Source of the DNA: Deltaproteobacteria bacterium
GTDB lineage: Bacteria > Desulfobacterota > JAENJC01
DNA: 8,536 nucleotides
Assembly (NCBI GenBank): GCA_016844545.1
Contig: JAENJC010000043.1
Location: 1 to 8,536, forward strand
Direction: 5' to 3'
Position numbers and translations under genes: made by a program. Of this stretch, positions 5,785-8,536 are shown in pieces. The notes beneath the pieces were generated by a model. That model searched no databases. It saw only the letters and a list, made by a program, of their open reading frames with translations, and was not told the DNA's origin. The stretch's first letter is position 1. Each line of letters begins with the position of its first letter.

Positions 5785-6705
5785 TTGTCTGTAAAACTTA
5801 ATGTAGGTGGGCAGGCCGTCATAGAAGGCGTTATGATGAGGTCCCCCACCTCTTTTGCTATTGCAGTAAGAAAGCCGAGTGGTGAGATTGCTACATTAGT
5901 AGAACCTCTCAAGTTGCTCTCCGAAAGGTCCAGACTGTTCAAGCTGCCAATTATTAGGGGTGTTATAACCCTTATCTCCGCCCTTTTCCTCGGTGTCAGG
6001 GCGCTTAACTTTTCCGCCGATATGGCTATGGAAGAAGAGGAAGGCAAGGACAAGAAAGAAAAGAAAGAGATGGGCTCTCTTGCAATGGGTCTTACTGTGG
6101 CATTTTCCCTTGGACTGGGTATCCTGCTTTTCTTTGTCCTCCCATTATACCTTACAAAACTCCTTAAAACGGTAATACCTACAGTAGGAAGCAGTGAGTT
6201 TACCTTCAATCTGGTAGACGGCGCCATAAGGGTGGCTATCTTTGTGGTGTATATCATGGGGATTTCCATGATGAAGGACATTAAGAGGGTGTTTCAATAT
6301 CACGGCGCTGAACACAAATCGATATATGCATTTGAGGCCGGAGAGGAACTTACTGTAGAAAATGCCAGAAAGCATAGTTCCCTTCATCCCCGTTGTGGAA
6401 CAAGTTTTCTTCTTACAGTCATGCTTGTGAGTATCCTGGTATTTTCCTTCCTTTCTCACGAAATGCCCTTCTGGAAGACTGCGCTTTCCAGGCTGGTATT
6501 TATTCCTCTGATAGCAGGTCTGTCATATGAGTTCATAAGGTATTCGGGCAAGAAGATTGGCTCAAAAGGGATGGGTCTCTTAATGGCTCCGGGTCTATGG
6601 CTCCAGAAGCTTACCACAAGAGAGCCGAGCGATGACCAGCTTGAGGTGGCCCTTATATCATTGAAAGAGGCCCTGAAGAATGAGAAGGGGACAGAGGTCA
6701 TATAA
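5785..6705 (+). CDS. DUF1385 family membrane protein (YqhQ-like), function unknown
   Basis: This is a conserved integral membrane protein of unproven role, the family of B. subtilis YqhQ. I place the start at TTG 5785, five bases after GGAGG (5775-5779), giving 306 residues that open with the family hallmark VGGQAVIEGVMMR (7-19). An ATG at 5674 is in frame but lies inside rpmE and would add 37 unrelated residues. Hydrophobic segments occur at about 54-76, 98-127, 146-165, 205-224 and 235-250. Between two of them lie the conserved HGAEHK (173-178) and HPRCGTSFL (201-209), whose His, Glu and Cys residues could bind metal. An acidic and lysine-rich loop (83-96) is probably cytoplasmic. It overlaps prfA by one base (TAATG), so the two are likely co-translated. 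Confidence 0.94.
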   Translation: MSVKLNVGGQAVIEGVMMRSPTSFAIAVRKPSGEIATLVEPLKLLSERSRLFKLPIIRGVITLISALFLGVRALNFSADMAMEEEEGKDKKEKKEMGSLAMGLTVAFSLGLGILLFFVLPLYLTKLLKTVIPTVGSSEFTFNLVDGAIRVAIFVVYIMGISMMKDIKRVFQYHGAEHKSIYAFEAGEELTVENARKHSSLHPRCGTSFLLTVMLVSILVFSFLSHEMPFWKTALSRLVFIPLIAGLSYEFIRYSGKKIGSKGMGLLMAPGLWLQKLTTREPSDDQLEVALISLKEALKNEKGTEVI

Positions 6706-7778
6706 TGTTTCATAAGCTTGAACAGGTTGAGCAGAGATACACTGAGGTCAGGAATTACCTCAGCGACCCGAAGGTAATATCCAATCAGCCTGAGTTCCAG
6801 AAGCTTTCCAAGGAATACTCTGATCTGACTGACATTGTTGAGGCATATAGGGCTTATAAAAAGCTCTTGAGCGAGATAGACGATAATAAGGAGTTGCTTA
6901 ACGATGCTGATGAAGAGCTCAGGGATATGGCCAAGGCCGAGCTTCAGAGGCTTTCAGAGGAAAAGGATATCCTTGAACAGAAGGTAAAAATACTCCTCCT
7001 TCCCAAGGACCCGAATGACGATAAGAACATCCTGCTTGAGATAAGGGCTGGGACAGGTGGGGATGAGGCTGCCCTCTTTGTCGCAGACCTCTTCAGGATG
7101 TATTCCAGATATGCCGAGAGGCAGGGCTGGAAGGTGGAAATCATGAGTGAAAGCCCTACCGGCATAGGGGGATTCAAGGAGATTGTTTCCCTCGTAGAAG
7201 GAAAAGGGGTTTACAGTAAGCTTAAGTTCGAGGGAGGTGTGCATCGCGTCCAGAGGGTTCCCAAGACTGAGACCCAGGGAAGGATCCATACATCCGCTGT
7301 TACTATTGCGGTCTTGCCTGAGGTTGAAGACGTAGACGTCCAGGTAAATGCAAACGACCTCAGGATAGACACATTTTGTTCTTCCGGTCCTGGTGGCCAG
7401 AGCGTCAATACGACCTATTCCGCCATAAGGATAACCCATATGCCGTCAGGCCTGGTTGTCAGCTGTCAGGACGAAAAGTCCCAGACCAAGAATAAGGCCA
7501 AGGCCCTTAAGGTGCTCAGGGCAAGGCTCTACGACAAGATGATGTTAGAGCAACAGAATGAGCTTTCCAAGACCAGAAAGGGTATGGTTGGGACAGGCGA
7601 CAGGAGCGAAAGGATAAGGACATATAACTTCCCCCAGGGCAGAATGACTGATCACAGGATAAATCTTACCCTCTACCGCCTGGATACCGTCATGGAAGGC
7701 GATATCGAAGAGGTCGTAGATTCTCTCATAACCCACTATCAGGCCGAGGTTCTCAAGTCCGTGGAGACTGTCCATTGA
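6705..7778 (+). CDS. prfA: peptide chain release factor 1 (RF1)
   Basis: RF1 recognises UAA and UAG stop codons on the ribosome and triggers peptide release. At 357 residues it is full length. The N-terminal coiled domain (1-100) is followed by the codon-reading domain, whose PxT-type discriminator is PKT (186-188) in RVPKTETQGRIHTSA. RF2 would have SPF here. The catalytic GGQ is at 230-232 in SSGPGGQSVNTTYS, with Q232 the residue expected to be methylated by PrmC, encoded next. The ATG overlaps the DUF1385 stop by one base and has GAGG (6694-6697) seven bases upstream. No programmed frameshift site is expected or seen, as that is a trait of RF2. Its own stop codon is UGA, which RF1 does not read. 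Confidence 0.99.
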   Translation: MFHKLEQVEQRYTEVRNYLSDPKVISNQPEFQKLSKEYSDLTDIVEAYRAYKKLLSEIDDNKELLNDADEELRDMAKAELQRLSEEKDILEQKVKILLLPKDPNDDKNILLEIRAGTGGDEAALFVADLFRMYSRYAERQGWKVEIMSESPTGIGGFKEIVSLVEGKGVYSKLKFEGGVHRVQRVPKTETQGRIHTSAVTIAVLPEVEDVDVQVNANDLRIDTFCSSGPGGQSVNTTYSAIRITHMPSGLVVSCQDEKSQTKNKAKALKVLRARLYDKMMLEQQNELSKTRKGMVGTGDRSERIRTYNFPQGRMTDHRINLTLYRLDTVMEGDIEEVVDSLITHYQAEVLKSVETVH

Positions 7779-8536
7779 GTGGCGAGACCTGGACAGTTCT
7801 AAAAATAATCCAGTGGACAACCGAATATTTAAAAGGAAAGGGTATTGATAACCCTAGACTCGACTCCGAGGTACTCCTTGCCCATCTCCTCAAGCTCGAC
7901 AGGGTAGGCCTCTATCTTAACTTTGACAGACCTCTCAGCAAGGACGAGCTATCCTCTTTTAGAGAAATAGTGAAGCGGCGCGGTTCGAGAGAACCTCTAC
8001 AGTACATAACCGGCCACCAGGAGTTCTGGTCCCTTGACTTCAAGGTCACACCAGATGCCCTTATACCGAGGCCTGAGACTGAGATATTGGTGGAAGAAGC
8101 CTTAAAGGCAGTTCGGGGTTCAGAGTTCAGAGTTGAGAGTTCGGGACCGATTAACTCAAAACCCAAAACTCAAAACTCAAAACTTATCTTAGATTTATGT
8201 ACTGGAAGCGGCTGTATTGCCATATCCCTTGCCCATGAACTGAAAGATGCTGTTGTCCATGCGATAGATGCCTCTGAGGCAGCCCTATCAATTGCAAGAG
8301 AGAATGCGGAAAAAAACGGAGTGCGGGACAGGGTAATATTTTTGCAGGGAGACCTGTATGAAGCCCTTACGTCTCACGTCTCACGCCTCACGTCTTACGA
8401 TATCATCGTCTCAAACCCCCCTTACATAAATAACATTGACATTCCAAACATCCAGCCCGAAGTCAGAGACTATGAGCCGAGGATGGCTGTAGATGGCGGT
8501 ACAGAAGGACTTGATTTTTATAAAAGGATTGTCGCT
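7775..8536 (+). CDS. prmC: PrmC (HemK), release factor glutamine methyltransferase, 5' part
   Basis: PrmC uses S-adenosylmethionine to N5-methylate the GGQ glutamine of release factors. The first 254 codons are present and the gene runs off the window. The start is TTG 7775, overlapping the prfA stop (TTGA) with GGAG (7763-7766) eight bases upstream. No ATG is available in frame until about residue 237. The N-terminal helical domain includes REPLQYITGHQEFW (72-85) and IPRPETE (97-103). The methyltransferase fold has LDLCTGSG (139-146) for cofactor binding and the catalytic SNPPYI (213-218). Two stretches made of 7-bp tandem repeats encode extra residues at about 113-137 and 198-208, both outside the motifs. 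The frame stays open through them, so the protein is probably functional. Confidence 0.96.
   Translation, partial: MSGETWTVLKIIQWTTEYLKGKGIDNPRLDSEVLLAHLLKLDRVGLYLNFDRPLSKDELSSFREIVKRRGSREPLQYITGHQEFWSLDFKVTPDALIPRPETEILVEEALKAVRGSEFRVESSGPINSKPKTQNSKLILDLCTGSGCIAISLAHELKDAVVHAIDASEAALSIARENAEKNGVRDRVIFLQGDLYEALTSHVSRLTSYDIIVSNPPYINNIDIPNIQPEVRDYEPRMAVDGGTEGLDFYKRIVA
8111..8185 (+). repeat. paired heptamer tandem repeats inside prmC
   Basis: Five tandem 7-mers close to GTTCAGA fill 8111-8145 (GTTCGGG, GTTCAGA, GTTCAGA, GTTGAGA, GTTCGGG). After a 7-bp spacer, four tandem 7-mers AACTCAA, AACCCAA, AACTCAA, AACTCAA fill 8153-8180, with a partial fifth. The reverse complement of the second unit, TTGAGTT, resembles a rotation of the first, so the two arrays are roughly inverted. 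The block is 75 nt, exactly 25 codons (residues 113-137), and sits between the IPRPETE helix and the LDLCTGSG motif. Confidence 0.85.
8367..8399 (+). repeat. second heptamer tandem repeat inside prmC
   Basis: Units TTACGTC, TCACGTC, TCACGCC and TCACGTC run in tandem from 8367 to 8394, with a partial TTACG after them. The consensus TCACGTC is unrelated to the first repeat but has the same 7-bp period. It encodes about residues 198-208, in the segment just before the strand leading to the catalytic SNPPYI. Confidence 0.8.

Noticed and set aside
5619..6281. 220-codon open frame on the - strand opposite rpmE and DUF1385
   Set aside because: It lies antisense to two conserved genes and shows no recognisable motifs, so it is a compositional shadow.
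8111..8399. CRISPR-like array in prmC
   Set aside because: The units are contiguous 7-mers without spacers and lie within an open coding frame, so they are simple tandem repeats.

Overview
The window is a stretch of bacterial chromosome made almost entirely of conserved housekeeping genes, all on the + strand. It runs: tRNA-Asn; a central glycolysis cluster (gap, pgk, tpiA) followed by secG; a non-coding stretch of about 390 bp; then rho, rpmE, a DUF1385 membrane protein gene, prfA and the first 254 codons of prmC, which runs off the right edge. I see no phage, transposase, CRISPR array or defence genes.

The rho-rpmE-DUF1385-prfA-prmC order, the gap-pgk-tpiA-secG order, strong GGAGG-type ribosome binding sites, intermediate base composition and heavy use of AGG (Arg) and ATA (Ile) codons suggest an uncultured Gram-negative lineage near Nitrospirota or the former Deltaproteobacteria. 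This is inference from gene order and style; a marker-gene tree would be needed to place it.

Region by region: positions 1-190 form a self-contained tRNA unit with a near-consensus sigma-70 promoter, a tRNA with encoded CCA and a strong intrinsic terminator. A second near-consensus promoter at 206-233 drives the glycolysis operon. Its leader holds a repeat-like element of about 110 bp with partial dyad symmetry. gap and pgk are separated by a hairpin plus T tract, pgk and tpiA overlap by ATGA, and secG follows after 53 bp. The gap after secG holds a third promoter, a C-rich and G-poor leader that looks suited to Rho binding, and a GC-rich inverted repeat, and ends at rho. rpmE has its own excellent promoter. 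DUF1385, prfA and prmC are tightly packed (14 bp gap, 1 bp overlap, 4 bp overlap) and probably translationally coupled.

Functionally, the first cluster makes the three enzymes linking triose phosphates to 3-phosphoglycerate, plus a Sec translocon subunit. The second joins transcription termination (Rho), a ribosomal protein (L31), translation termination (RF1) and PrmC, the enzyme that methylates the GGQ glutamine of RF1.

The least ordinary things are not new genes but repeats. prmC carries two sets of 7-bp tandem repeats inside its coding sequence, apparently in loops of the enzyme and in frame. Three intergenic spaces hold repeat-like palindromic elements. The rho leader looks set up for autoregulation.
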